From contig OY987249.1 of assembly GCA_963920765.1 (NCBI GenBank), forward strand, positions 16,128,432 through 16,192,431: DNA of 64,000 bases, written 5' to 3'. This document shows, piece by piece, positions 12,217-24,694 of the stretch. Both the position numbers and the translations under genes were made by a program. The notes beneath the pieces were generated by a model that was not told where the DNA came from, ran no database searches, and saw only the letters and a program-made list of their open reading frames with translations. Origin of the DNA: Ulota crispa (lineage: Eukaryota; Streptophyta; Bryopsida; Orthotrichales; Orthotrichaceae). How positions within the stretch are numbered: position 1 is the first letter of the stretch; every line of letters starts with the position of its first letter.

Positions 12217-15200
12217 TTACTGTACTTTCAGTGTGACCTTGTGAACCATGGTTTCCTTGTGAATCTGGTGGCAGCTCTTCTCAACAAGGTCCAACAACTT
12301 CTCAATGTTAACAGCCCAAGAGTTCAGCACATCGTTGCTGTCCATTTTGCTGGTAAAACTAACCACTCCTGCTGGTCTGTCGACCTTGGCAATCAAGGCT
12401 TTTAAGACCACCATTTCTGAGAGGTGCTTCTCCGTTTCCTGTCACATGACCATGATATAGAGTTAATTAAAACACTATAAGCGCCTCTCCATTATTGTCT
12501 GCTCATTAAGCAGACGTAACACTAGACATGCCTAGTCATAGAAGAGCCCCCTTTCATAGGTGGATACTAATAACAGTGCTTTACTTCTACATGATTTATT
12601 TTTCTGAATTTGTCTCGGGAGAACAATTCCACTATAGAGCTCGAGTTGCCATTAAACAAAGCAGGAGAAAACAATCGTGAACAACTAAACAATGAAGGGT
12701 AGTACGTTCCAGGATTAATACCTGAGCAGTAAGGCATAAGAGATCGGAGAGCCTTTTCAATGTGATTCTCGAGTAATATTTGGAGACCACCAAAATATTC
12801 TGAAAAAGTGTGCAACACATAAATTTAGTCGCAGAAATTCTTCCCTGAAGAGGACGACTTATCTAAAACGAAAATTAGTGACATGGCTTCCTAGTAAATT
12901 CAGCAAGGTACAAGTTCAGAGAGATAAGTACAGACTACGTACATGTTCAATGACTCGCTGGCGAAGATCTACAGCTGCCTGTTCCCCAAGTGCCCCACCA
13001 GGTAGATTAACTTCCTGCTCAAACTCAGTCTTGTAATCTTCCCAAAAGCTGTCCCACCTTATCACTTCCATTGTTACGAACTGCTTCAGCAGAGCTCTGC
13101 AACCATGGCAATAAAACCGTACACTGGTCAACGATTTTGCTATTAACTTGCATGTATATCTGCTCTTCCAAGATATTCCTAGTCACCCCACACCAAAGAA
13201 TCTGAGAAGAGACAGCCAGATTGCCTGAAAGTCACAGCCATACTCGCTCCGAGAAACGTAGACATCTACTACACCCAAACTTCCAAAAGCATATGTTTCA
13301 ATGGTCCCTGAGGCAAAGTCTACTTACGGCAAACCTCATCACTCGTAATGCAACAGAAATGGTTAAGAAACCTACTGAAATTTAGGAATTTCGGAAAGCT
13401 TCTTGTCTTCAAGCGTGCTATTCAGTAAGCTGGATTGCATGGGATCGTGAGGTGCCAGAACTAAGAACCAACAAATCTTCCTCAAAATCTAAGACACCAC
13501 CAAAACACCAAGTAAACAGTATATTAATTCAACATCCAAATGGTGATAGAATACAACGAGCATCCCTTCAAGTAAATATACTATCCCAAAGTTGTATCAA
13601 TGCAAAAGCAAAAAGCAGGCCTCATATACTCACAGGAACCCACTCTAGCTGCCCCTCCACGGCCATAGCAGTATCCGAAGTCTCTGCCTCACTCTTCACT
13701 AAACCTTCGTATATAGCCTGATAGCTCCGGCAAATCTCCAGATACTCGTGATTATGTGCGTAGTACCTGCAGTCGGTGAACACCACATTATTCACAATAA
13801 AACATCATAATCCATCAATGCCTGAAAACCCTCTCGGAAATACGAAATTCAAGAACCAATCATACATCCATTCAGTCATAACAATAGCTTGCCACTTCAA
13901 AAATAGAGCAACGCTACACATAGCCTCCTGGACAGCTCCAAAGTATGGAAAATATCGGCACCAGCCCAAACCTGATCATATGTTCGTAATAAATCCGCCT
14001 CAACTCAGGAAGTGTCGGGACATCGGGAGCTGGTTCCTCGATAATACTCTCCGCTTCCTTCGCCTTCTTCTTTTGTCTAGGAGTTTCAGTAAAACTCTTG
14101 GGATTGATCTTTCTAGACAATATTTGAGCCCTAATGAAATCTTTGCGATCGAGGCAAAGCCGAACCTGTCACACCACCGCCTCGTCAGAAATAGTCCTAG
14201 CAAGAAACGAATAGCAACTTATAAATACAAAACTGAAGGCCCAAAAAATGACACCATTGAAATGAAAGGTAAGCAAGTTGTTGAATCACGTCCATACCTG
14301 CTCAAGAATAAAAGCAATCTTCTCGGTTTTAGCCATGGCACCAAATGTTTCCACCTGCACAAACAAAAACCAACCTAAATCAGAACTATCGTATGTAGTT
14401 ACACAAAGCTGCAAACACCACCTTCGGCTCTAATGGCAGTACATCCTCTTTTACAGTGTCTTCTACGTAACCAACAGCATTACATAATCCAATCGATCAA
14501 AATCGAAAGATGAAATTACATACCGCCACTTCTTGCATGCAATCCGCAGCTTCAGCAATTTGCCCTTGCTCTTCTCTGATCTTTGCTAGCTTTTTGATTA
14601 GTCGTGCCCTTTCTATCTCAACATATATCTGTCGGTAGCATACACAATCCATCAGCAAACCCATTTCGAACAGGTTAGCAATACAATAAATCACCAAGGA
14701 GATATAAAACAGACGAAAGTAGCACCTTTCCAGCAGACACAGTGTTGAGAGTCTCAATCAACTCAATACGAGCTTCTACGGTCGGGGCTTCATCAATGTA
14801 TTGCATAGCTTGCTGCACCATCCCAGTTACGGCCTGCACACCACCACCAGCGTGACAATATAAACCTAGTGCACTTAAGCCTGGCCGTATCAAGGAGCTA
14901 CATGGTAAGATGTTCCAAAAAAGAACTGCTCTATATACTGATTTAGAGACACCCAATCTTTACAAGAGGTACATATTGATTAAAAGAAAGTACACCACCT
15001 CAACAACTGATCGAGTGGCGATTTTAGATCATCTACCAAATGACTTTAATGACTCTCCGGAACTTTTGAATTCGATATCGAAATGGTGCATACTTTGGTG
15101 CGTTAAAAACCTCATTCATTTGCCAAAACCATATGAAAAAAATACCAGTCTGGTGTTACGAACTAAGCTCAGAAGCGAAGGTAGCGGACTCTACCTTACC

Positions 15201-16008
15201 TAGTAACAGGCACAGAATCCAGGGCAACAACATGTTCCGTTTCTTAAAAATCATTCACTCCAAGTAAGGACTTATGTTTAAACCCCTAATTACACGCAAA
15301 AGGTGATTCCAGCAAGGTTGCAGCAGAAGCTGCGAGTAGGACGATAGGCTTGGACTCTCCAAGTGATACAATCAGATGCGTTTTAGTCTAAGCAGCATGC
15401 CGTGATTCTTTAATGGTCCAACCTTCACTTTTACCAAACCAGGACGTTCCATTGTTTCACATCCAGTGAGGTCGTCCTCTGTCTAAAACCCTAATTACAA
15501 CCTAGACAGATGAACAAAGGGTAACTCAAGCGATACAGGCTGCATGTAGAATGCGTCGTTAGGACTCTCGAGCTGACATAACAAACTAAAGTAACGTGCC
15601 ATATTCTCTTGCTCGTAAATGAAAAGCGCTAACTCCAAATTTCGCCAATATGAAGAGCAGCAAAGGGCTTACTTGTTTGAGTTGCGACCGTCGCTTCGAG
15701 AGAAGCAGAATTTGCTCGTTCAAAGTCTTCCATGCCTTGGCTTCATAGCACAATTGGATGATTTCAATTACCACCTTCCTTGTGCCCGCGACATCCGCAG
15801 CAAGACGCATTTTCTTTTCTTCATTCAGCAAAGCGTCGATCTTCGCATCGAGCTTATTGTCCTCCTGAAAAGAAATTTCGAAATCAATCAATAGAAAATA
15901 CTATCCAAGAAACCCCAGATTTACCCTAAACCATGAAAACACACGAAAATCGGTTCGTTGAAAAGCGATTGGAAAGCTGTTAAGCATGAAGTAGCAGAAG
16001 CATACCAT
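12217..16008 (-). CDS. RPN5: 26S proteasome regulatory subunit RPN5 (PSMD12-type)
   Basis: Non-ATPase lid subunit of the 26S proteasome; a PCI-domain scaffold protein of nucleus and cytosol. Exons, minus strand: 16008-16006, 15864-15673, 14833-14726, 14628-14524, 14354-14298, 14165-13972, 13766-13634, 13488-13376, 13096-12943, 12799-12722, 12438-12217. They join in phase to 452 residues; plant RPN5 is about 440. Family blocks seen in order: [137 protein letters not shown] and the C-terminal [19 protein letters not shown]. The C-terminal third is the PCI/winged-helix region. Exon 1 codes only for the initiator Met, directly before the donor, so the start is the least certain part. No frameshift or in-frame stop was seen. 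Confidence 0.95.
15478..15500. promoter_or_regulatory. telo-box-like word in the second RPN5 intron
   Basis: An AAACCCTAAT word lies in the 839-bp intron between RPN5 exons 2 and 3. Telo-boxes near the 5' end of plant genes often mark housekeeping and translation-related genes. The word is short, so function here is inference only. Confidence 0.3.
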
Positions 16009-16240
16009 GATGAAGTGTGCCGTGAGATCGAGGTGCGTGCGACAGTGCGAAGGCGACGATGGGAAAAATGGAGACAGCAAACCGCAATACAACGTTTGCG
16101 GCAAGTTTGAGTGGAGCTGTCCCAAGTCCAAAGACTTCGTTCCTTTCGAGGCCGGGCTGGGTCGGGCCCGGCCGGGTGCCGACCGGACGGGTCGTTTCCA
16201 TTCATCCTACCCGTTTGTTTCCCTTGGTTTCCAACATATA

Positions 16241-16550
16241 AGGTAAGAGGCTGGTAAACCGACCATCTAAGAGCTGAAACTGAATTTTGGGGAGGTGGAA
16301 CTTCTTGATATTCCTTGAAAGACATGAGAAATTGGCATCTAACTCAAGTTATTTTGTATTTTTTAGAGCAATGTGGAATTAGTTATGAAATTTTGAAGTG
16401 GAAAGGTCATATGGCTCTAAAATGGTGCATCTCCTCAAATGTACATCCACTGCACATTATGGAAAGGCTATGAATAAGTCATGTACTGACGGAGATCATT
16501 TGGGGAGGTGAGTGGAATTAGTGCCCTAACGCAATTCAAGCCTCTTACCT
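16241..16550 (+). mobile_element. AGGTARGAGGCT-ended MITE family, copy 1
   Basis: 310 bp. Ends are AGGTAAGAGGCT and AGCCTCTTACCT, with TA on both sides (16239-16240, 16551-16552). It shares most of its interior with 40746-41461 and 47769-48094, including CTGAAACTGAATTTTGGGGA and GGAATTAGTTATGAAATTTT. It sits about 230 bp upstream of the RPN5 start, in its putative promoter. Confidence 0.85.
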
Positions 16551-16969
16551 TAGTGGTAGTCAAGGTACAACTTTTATTTTTCTCGATCTTTGAGGAAATC
16601 AATGTGGCGGTTTGTCCACAATTGGCGCTCAAGGTTTTTTGTGAAGATTGAGAAAAAAATTTATCCTTGCCCAGGCATGGAGAAATGGCATCCTTTAGGT
16701 TTTCACTAGAGAACTTTTACTTCTTGTAATTCTGGGTTCATTTAGCATTGCTGCTCCCATTGTATTGGCTTGTACTTTCACTTTGCCTTTTCTCAATCTT
16801 CACAGAAATCTGAATCTCAGACCAACTGTGACTACCACTATTGAATAATGGTGATTCACACGCTACTATGGTGTGTCATATCCAGGAATATACCCAGATT
16901 TTACATCTTAATACGTAAACATTGGGGAAATTTTCATGGATACTCCAGAAGTTTGCAATATTTACATAG

Positions 16970-17407
16970 GGGGATTGATATGTCTACCACATCCTTTCAG
17001 CTATTCTACCACACCCTTGGGATAAATTCTAGATTTCTACCATCAAAAAGCTGAATTTGAGAATTTGGAATTCATATTTGGACTTAAAGACAATGATTTA
17101 GTCTAGAATCATAAAAAGGTTCTAATTAAACAACATCCACTGAAAAAGCTTATCTTTTTTTATAAACAAAAGTAAAAGTAATACTTTTCTCCCAAGCTAA
17201 GCTTTTTCATTGGATGTTGTTCAATTACAACTTCTTTTTTTTATGATTCTAAACAAAATCAAGGTCTCTTAGTCCAAATTTGAATTCCAAGTTCTCAAAT
17301 TCAACTATTTGATGGTAGAAATCTAAAATTCACCCCAAGGGTGTGGTAGAATAGCTGAAAGGGTGTGGTAGAATAGCTGAAAGGGTGTGGTAGACATATC
17401 AATCCCC
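16970..17407. mobile_element. MULE-like foldback MITE with 9-bp target duplication, copy 1
   Basis: Long near-palindrome: GGGGATTGATATGTCTACCA at the left, its inverse at the right. Pairing continues through words such as GATTTCTACCATCAAAAAGC and GAATTTGAGAATTTGGAATT almost to the centre. The flanks are TTTACATAG at 16961-16969 and again at 17408-17416. A 9-bp duplication is typical of Mutator-like elements. The right arm has an extra tandem 22-bp unit (17339-17382). Confidence 0.85.
17339..17398 (+). repeat. 22-bp tandem repeat inside foldback arm
   Basis: GGGTGTGGTAGAATAGCTGA plus AA is repeated twice and followed by a third partial copy; the opposite arm has only one unit. Confidence 0.85.
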
Positions 17408-17697
17408 TTTACATAGATACCCCATATTTTCAGAAATTACACAAATACCCTTGGACCATAATTTTTAGGCGTTTCTTTGTTGTACTTGTACTTTCATTCA
17501 TGACCAATGTTGAAGGAGGGAAATATAATGAAACAAAAAAGAAGCAATGTGCGCACAAAAGAAGAAGAGAAGTGGCATGCACAATAAAACAAACTTTTGA
17601 AAATCTTGGTCCAAGGGTATTTGTGTAATTTCTGAAAAGTAAGGGTATCTATGAAAATATTGGAAACTTCAGGGTATCCATGAAATTTTCCCTTAAC

Positions 17698-19736
17698 ATT
17701 ATAGCAAGAATAGGCCCACAAATAGGTCTTGTTTTCCCCCAATTAGGGTGAACTTCCATGATGGCTTGGAATAGGAAAATGCAAAAATAGCAAACAAGTT
17801 TGAAATATAAAATTGTTTGTTGTATTTATGTTTTTCAATTTAAATTAACCCTTGAAGGGCCCTTGGGCTCTAGAGCTACGGTACCAAATTTGGTCTCAAA
17901 CAATATTCAAAACTTTGAATAAGTTGGAAATTAAGTGTTACAATCATACATATTGAAGGGTTGTATGATGGTGGGTGCATAAAAAAATTTGGAAAACCCT
18001 CAAAGCAGCTCAAATACGTCTGTACATACGGCTGCAAAGGGCTTTGGTTAACGATGAAGAGAATATCATCTCATCAACATTTTGTCATATCATGTAGAGG
18101 AACATGGGCAAATGATGGGAAAAACACTTCCAAAGCATTTTAGAAAATTTTCTAAACAAGATTAGCAAGCTATTTCTAAATTTGTATTTGGTCAAGTGCA
18201 CTTTTGCATTAAAATTAGTTTCTTGGAAAATATTTGGAAAACAATTTGACAACGTTGTTGTTTTTGCATCTATAGCCATTTTTCTTTTGTGAATCTTGAC
18301 ACCCATACAAACATTTTCAAAATTGATATGTTTCATCTTTTCTATCATACAAGGGATCAAATGCGTGATTATAAACGCAAGTGCAAGACTACTAAGTTTA
18401 ATGTAAAGCAACTTTGCCACATAACAAGATGAACAACAGATTGGTGGCCTCATTCATTCTAGAATGCCCCAAATATTGGTAAAAAAATTCTTATCAACTT
18501 TTAAAGTCCTTTGACAAAAAAAGTTCAATAAGATGCTAACATTATTCAACATTTTAAAAAGTTTACCACACTAAAATCCACAAGGAAAAGTATTCAACTA
18601 GCACGTCCAAACTGAAAAAAATCTACACTCATAATATCATCTATCTAAAAGCTTTCAATGAAGAATTAGCCTTATACTGGATAAAACATCTTTAGTTGTA
18701 CAATAAAATAAAACAAGAAGTACACCTTTATTTGATATTAAATACGTCTTTCTTTTTTAAAACTCAGAAAACACTAGAATTCTTTTCTCAAATCATGAAA
18801 ATGTTTGTGATGTTGGTATTAAATTGGACAAGGTCTAATTAACATTATTGACATCTTCTAAAATTGTGTTAATTAATTGTGATTAATTGTTGTCAAAATT
18901 TGAATTGGAAACAAGATGTTGTTACAACATAAGCTAAAAAACAAAATTGAGTTACCAACCTATAAACTTAGGTTAAATTAGATTTTCAAGTAGAAAGTGC
19001 CTAACCTTTGTTTGAGGCATAAAAACTGAAACAGCAAGATTGTTCTTTGTTTTGTAGGTTCACCAACAATTCATTAGATTGTTTTAAAATTTTAGACAAT
19101 TTGGCTTTGAATACCTTGTTACTTTACATTAGATCTATCCCTTTCAATTAAATTCTCTCATTGATGTTTTTTTGTAGATTTTTTTCTTAATTCACAATTT
19201 GGCCATTAAGCTGTTTGTCTAATAAATCAATGCTTGAAATCGGAACAACTTTTAATGATTATTATAAAACCAAGATCATCTATGTAAATATGGCAAATTT
19301 CAAGGGTATCAATGAAATTTTCCCATTATTCTTTGCCTTCTTTCAACATTGAATTTCTTGTTAAATTTTTGCCTAAATCTTACCTTGAAAGTTAGTCGGC
19401 AACCATTACACTAAGAAATCCACGTGAAAAAATAGATAAAAACACTAGATCCTTCTTGGAACAATACTAATTTGTCAAATTTTGGATGAAAAAAAAGCTT
19501 ATATTAGCAATTTTTTGGATGAACATTCATATATCATCCAGTCATTCCAATTTTAACCAAATTTTCCTTACCTGCCTGCATTCTGGGGTGCCGATCGCTC
19601 TACCTGACAATAACAAAAATTAAACCCTTCCTTCCAAGTTCCAATCCGACAAAATTGGGACCTGGGTTGAGACTCGAACAATTGGGACTTGGGACCTCGC
19701 TAACAATCACCCCCCGAAATTGGAAAACTACTGTAA
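17698..19736. other. AT-rich intergenic; no gene seen
   Basis: One TTAA-CCC end-like word lies at 17845 and a partial outer-foldback end at 19281-19325. A 122-codon minus-strand frame at 18085-18453 has no recognisable features. Confidence 0.5.
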
Positions 19737-19749
19737 TTTTTAGGGTTTA
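19737..19749 (+). promoter_or_regulatory. telo-box upstream of the uS15m gene
   Basis: The word TTTTTAGGGTTTA (AAACCCTAAA on the other strand) lies about 155 bp before the start codon. Telo-boxes are common in promoters of plant ribosomal protein genes. A second cluster, with two TTTTAGGGTTT-like words, occurs at 20395-20421 in intron 2. Confidence 0.45.
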
Positions 19750-19902
19750 TGTGCCGCACTCGGATACACGATCAGCATTCTCGCACGAGTGAGATGGGTT
19801 TAAGGTTCCCGCAGAAATTCGGGGAGACGGGACAACTTTTGTCGCACAACGGTAGTGAATCGAGGCATTAGTACTCGCACTCGCTCTCGAATTTCGAGAA
19901 CC

Positions 19903-22658
19903 ATGGCTTCTCGGAATCAATCCCGGCTGCTGCTGAGGACGCTGCTCCAGCGGAGCAGTGCGCTCGGAAGTGGAAGTGCCAATGCGAGAGGGATCAGCAC
20001 CTTCATGCCATTACGATCTGGCCAGAGTATCGATGGTGATTCCACGAATGGGACGGAGGATTTCGCGAGCAAGATTTTGTTGGAAATGCGAGGCAGAAAG
20101 GGCGAAGAAGTGAGACTGTTGCTGTTGTTGCTGTTGTTGCCTTTTTGTTGGCCTTTTTAGAATTTGACCTTCGGAGTGTATTGTTGGTGGGGGAATTCAC
20201 TTTGGCTTGTGATCGCTTCTTAGAAACAGGCGACTTCGGAGGACAGCGCTCCGGACAGTGGCAGCAGCTACCTTTCGCAGCTTACCATGCGAGGGTTGAA
20301 GGCTCGGACTGAGGATGGCGCTCTTACTGAATCGCCTCGTATGGATTCCCTCCTCCTCATACTTCTTTGCAATGCCATGCTTTCTGACCGAGGTTTTAGG
20401 GTTTAGGATTTTAGGGTTTCAGCTGGACCTACCTCGCAACGTAAGAACTTAACAATTGTAATGTACTCCTTCTCTGTCTCTCTAAAAAAACGTCCAAATC
20501 AGACACATTTCTTATACCATTAAAAAGCTCCCTTTTGATGCTGATTTCAAATGCTCAGAAAGCGTTTGTCATGTTCAATGATCTCATGGGGGTGAGTTAA
20601 GCAATTAGAGAGCATTCCGCTCCTAGCAAGCTTGGCCTAATTGCCCATATGAGGTATCATTGTTGCTACTAATCTTTACATCATCAATAACTAAGGAGGA
20701 GCTGGCATCATGCACAAACATGATACTTTTTGCATGGAATTTGGGTGCCCAAACAGCAACATCAAAGTTAGAGATTTTGCATACATTTGGGAGATGGTAT
20801 GATGATTCTAGAATGCATGTGTCACTAGCACAAAGACTAAAAACACAATTAGTCCTTTGCAAGGAAGGTTTTTGGACGTTTTTAGAGGGATAGGAGTAAA
20901 TTTTATCACTTTAGAGTTTTTTTTTTGGTTTAATGATTACCGCTCTAATATACTTATTGGATTTTTAATGCGGTTTTGTTGAGGGCAGTGCAAAAGCTCG
21001 GCCAACTCAGCAGGCTAGGCGATATGAATCAAGGTCCTGGCTACATGTTTTTGCCACCTAAAGAGCATCTACTTGAGAAGGTATTATCTGACCTACCGGA
21101 CACTTCTTTCACGTAGATTGTGTTTTGTTTAAGCCCTAATCGCCACAATGCATCTTGTTGTTTTCATCCTTTTTGAGTGATTCCCAGAAGGGCTTTTTTA
21201 TGTTTAATTCAAATCTGGTCATTTTGAAACCGTGAGCTTTCTGGCTAATTGTCAGTAGCTGAGTATTTTTCTGAGGATCAGTGCTAAACATGACCTGCTC
21301 TGTGCCAGTACTACGCTGATGATCATTTCTCATCAATGGAGCGCCACAAGATAGAGCTGCAGAAAGTTAGGGAGGAGTACCGAATTCACGAGGGAGATTG
21401 CGGTTCTTCACAAGTACAAAGTGAGTTTTTTCTCAAAAAAGTATGTTGCAATAATCGACCAGGAAAGGAAGAACGCATTTTAGTTAATAATTGAACGAAA
21501 AAGAATGTATAGTGGCTTTGATAATCATTCAAAAGTTGGAGTTGTATTGCCCGTTGTTGATCATTTACAGTAGTGATCCCATTCCTGTCGCTTTCTGCTG
21601 AGCCATTTCTCTCATTAGAATGGACTTTTTCAATATGGGAATTCCCTCTATTTCTAGAGAATTTCAATGCCTTCAAATTTGTACCATTTGGACAAGTGAT
21701 GAAGGTTAAAAGTTATTCGTGGAAGTCAAGTAAATTCATGGTTAAGCTTTGATTCTTCAGCTCTTGTACATTATCACATTTATCAGATTCTATATGCGTA
21801 CTTGTTAACCCTAAACTCTGCTTAGGGTATGTGGTCTCTCACAAGGATTTTTTCGCCACTATATGCGCATTAGTTATTGTTCATTGGGTTTAGGTTACCT
21901 CAGTTGTCGTTTTCAACTTAAGCATTGTTTCCTTTAGATACTAATATGGTTATGTTTCATGCAGTTGCCCTTCTCACAGCAAAGATCAAGTACATGGCTG
22001 GACACATGAAGACACACAAAAAGGTAAAAATTTACTTTCTGTGCCACTCCTACACCTATCGTGAGGTTCTTTTTGTTATGTAGCTCCATTTTTGGTACCA
22101 GGGATTTTTCTTTTTTTTTCATTTGGTAGGTACACGCACCCTAGTATGCATGCAGGTACGGAAAATTTGGATAGAATCATCCGCGTTTGCAAATTTATCC
22201 ATAAAATCGGCTAATATTTGTAACTTCCAACTAATATTTGGCTCATCTGCTGATTCTTGAAAGGAGATTACACGAGTTCATCCATTTTTTCACCCAATTT
22301 CTATAGCATTTAGGCACTAGGGTAAAAATGAGGTAAGATTGTGGTGAAATCTTCCCACAATAAAGTTTTCTAGAGACATGTTCTATTAATTATAACTCCC
22401 GGAGACCCACCCTCATGAGCTTAATGGAGGAGTATGACATGAAGAGTATGGTAGTTTGATTCGAGTTAATGATTTTTGTTTTGCAACTCCCATTATTTGG
22501 GAGTTTTTCTGCAGGACTTGCATTCTCGGAAGGGTCTCGAAGGTATGATTGAGCAGAGGAAAAAGTTGTTGAAGTATTTGCGACGAACAGACTGGGATGA
22601 ATATTGTATCCTCATCACAAGATTAGGACTTCGGGACAGGCCAAATGAGGTACGATAG
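19903..22658 (+). CDS. Mitochondrial small-subunit ribosomal protein uS15-like
   Basis: Exons 19903-20109, 20230-20338, 20989-21080, 21309-21420, 21965-22023 and 22515-22658 join in phase to about 240 residues. The first 40 residues are rich in Arg, Ser, Leu and Ala with no acidic residue and include RGISTF, typical of a mitochondrial presequence. The C-terminal half carries the S15 fold signature: IALLTAKIKYMAGHMKTHKK, then DLHSRKGLEGMIEQRKKLL and KYLRRTDWDEY, ending GLRDRPNE. uS15 binds 16S-type rRNA at the central domain of the small subunit. The long N-terminal extension matches plant mitochondrial S15 proteins rather than bacterial ones (about 90 aa). The 3' end is ambiguous. Reading through gives Val-Arg-stop at 22658. 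A GT donor at 22650 could instead join an acceptor before 22853 and add a short tail. Intron 2 is mostly one MITE. Confidence 0.88.
20466..20896 (-). mobile_element. Stowaway-like MITE in uS15m intron 2
   Basis: 431 bp, bounded by TA (20464-20465, 20897-20898), with CTCCTTCTCTGTCTC at the left and GAGGGATAGGAG at the right. Its interior is the reverse complement of 46349-46767: for example GAATTTGGGTGCCCAAACAG here and CTGTTTGGGCACC-like sequence there. It makes up two thirds of the intron. Confidence 0.82.
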
Positions 22659-24694
22659 AGCGGAAAATATTGGCGAAGGTGGTCCTTTTTTACAATTGTG
22701 TAGTACTTTGGGAATTTATAAATTCATCTGTTACCTTTCTACCGTTCTCTTCGTGTAGAGCATGACATGAATGTATTGTGGGCTTTGTTTAGCTGTGATT
22801 GGTCATTTCATGCACTTGCGCAACTAACCATTCTTTGACGATTCTTTTCTAGTATTGTGAAAACGACGGGGTGGGGTTGGATTTTGAGAATCTTCTAACC
22901 CTTAAGCGCCTAGCTGGTAATCGTGGCTTGCCTTGCCTTGTAGTGCTACAATGTTGTGACAAGTGCTTACACTATAGTATTGTTTCTAAAAGTTGCAAAA
23001 GTCAATAGTGCATGTTGTCCTCATGGAAATTGTAAGAAGGGGCAGTATGGGATCTAATATCATGTCTCTAAGTCTTCTCACAATTTGGGTTACCTAAAAA
23101 TATGATTGTATTTGATGAGGTTGTTTTTTATTTTCCATGGTGTACCATGTGTATATGATCACTTATAAAGGATTTTTTTTTTTCCTATAGAATGTTTATT
23201 TATAGCCAAAGGACAAAAGATGTCCACCCCAGCATGCAGGGGTTAATTATTGGAATCCTTTTGTTGAGCCTTAGCCTTGTCATTAAAAAAAAAGACAAAC
23301 TTGCATCTTGCTAAAATATTGGCATCAATGTCTTTTTTGTGGGTTTCTCCCTTGACTTGTCATGTGTACTATCCTCCAACCCAAAGTTTTGTGCAAAATT
23401 CTTGTCTTTGATTCTTGCTAATGTTGAGTTAATCCTTTTACCTTTAAATGTCCCCTTTTATGTTTCTGAGGTAGTCCAAAGATGTCAAAATGTGTTATGA
23501 AGTGCCAATTAGAAGGATAATTTAGTAATGATTTCCAAATAGAACATGTGATATCCATATATCACACTTGTATGATTGAATCTACTATATTGCAATAACA
23601 TTAAAACTTCAAAATTCTTTCTAAATGAATGAGGAGGTTTGATTTTAGTGATTTTCAATGTTGAATAGATAGTAGGCATCATATCCATAATTGAGTTAGA
23701 ATAAACACCTAGATATAAAAAGAACAGATTCTTTGTTAGTAAAATAAACTTGATAAAGATATAGTAGAAAATGGACCCAAATAAAACCACATGCTTGCAA
23801 AGAACCTCCTACGTGGCAAAGAGTTAAACGATTACATATTGATCCCATTTTGTGTTAAACAAACATTAGCAATTTGCGAGGTTGCTTGATGATGACATGA
23901 TTGTTTTCAAGAATGAAGTAACATCCCTAACAATGATAGGGTTCAATTGTTTTAATAAGATTCATTTTTTCAAAAAGTTTCAACAAACAGCAAATAAAAT
24001 TTAATTTTTGAGCTTGTTCCAAACATGGTCAAAATTTGCCATGTGATATGGGTAATTCCAAAATTTCACATTCAAAGCTTCAACAAGCACAATTCATGAA
24101 GCTTGGATCCTCCTATTCCTTAATTCTCAAACAACCTTGGCTTAGACCTCCACTTGCATACAAGACAATACTTTCTACATTACGGCTCAACTTTTTAAGG
24201 TTTTGTTAGGTTTGTTCTAAGTTTACTTTTGATTGTGCTTAAAAAGTTTCAAATTTTAAGGAATATTCCATCACAAGGATTTTGGAAATGAAGACTCTTA
24301 CTCTCTTGAGGGCAACTCACAATGTCAATTTTGATCAACTTTGATCATTATGGACTTGCATGCACCATTAGATCTTGATGAAACTTCGTGGAGTGATGTG
24401 TAAGTGCATCTCCTCAAGTTCTAAAAGATCCTCAAAGTTACTTTGCTAAACTTATTATAAAAAACGAATTAGCGTGTATTCTTGTGCAAGGATAATTTTC
24501 TGGCCACAAATGACAACCTACCACAGGCACTCAGAGGATAATTTACAAGACAAACGTTTTGAACACTAATGAATTCCATATCGTTACAATACACCACAAA
24601 CGACGCAAATTGAACGAATCAAAGTAGGTGAGACTAAATACAATTAATAAATGAATAACTATATTCGTTCTAAGGTAACGTGAGTAGTGGCATT
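22659..24694. other. AT-rich convergent intergenic spacer
   Basis: It lies between the 3' ends of the uS15m and kinase genes. A possible alternative last exon of uS15m begins at 22853. Nothing else was recognised. Confidence 0.5.

Larger units (their letters stand above)
16924..17697. mobile_element. Outer foldback element, interrupted
   Basis: The left arm 16924-16969 (GGGAAATTTTCATGGATACT onward) is repeated inversely at 17648-17697 (AGGGTATCCATGAAATTTTC). The inner arm 17412-17466 (CAGAAATTACACAAATACCC then TTGGACC) is matched by 17605-17655. The left arm is split by the 438-bp element at 16970-17407. A solo end of the same family occurs near 19281-19325. Confidence 0.7.

Noticed and set aside
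13776..14378. 200-codon plus-strand open frame
   Set aside because: It is antisense to RPN5 exons and an intron, with no domain; an antisense shadow.
15901..16131. N-terminal extension of RPN5 upstream of the chosen ATG
   Set aside because: The in-frame upstream stretch is unlike any RPN5 N-terminus and begins without a convincing ATG.
18085..18453. 122-codon minus-strand frame
   Set aside because: AT-rich, no motif, no splice context; a chance frame.
20395..20421. Interstitial telomere array
   Set aside because: Only two imperfect TTTAGGG words; too short for a telomeric array and better called telo-box-like.
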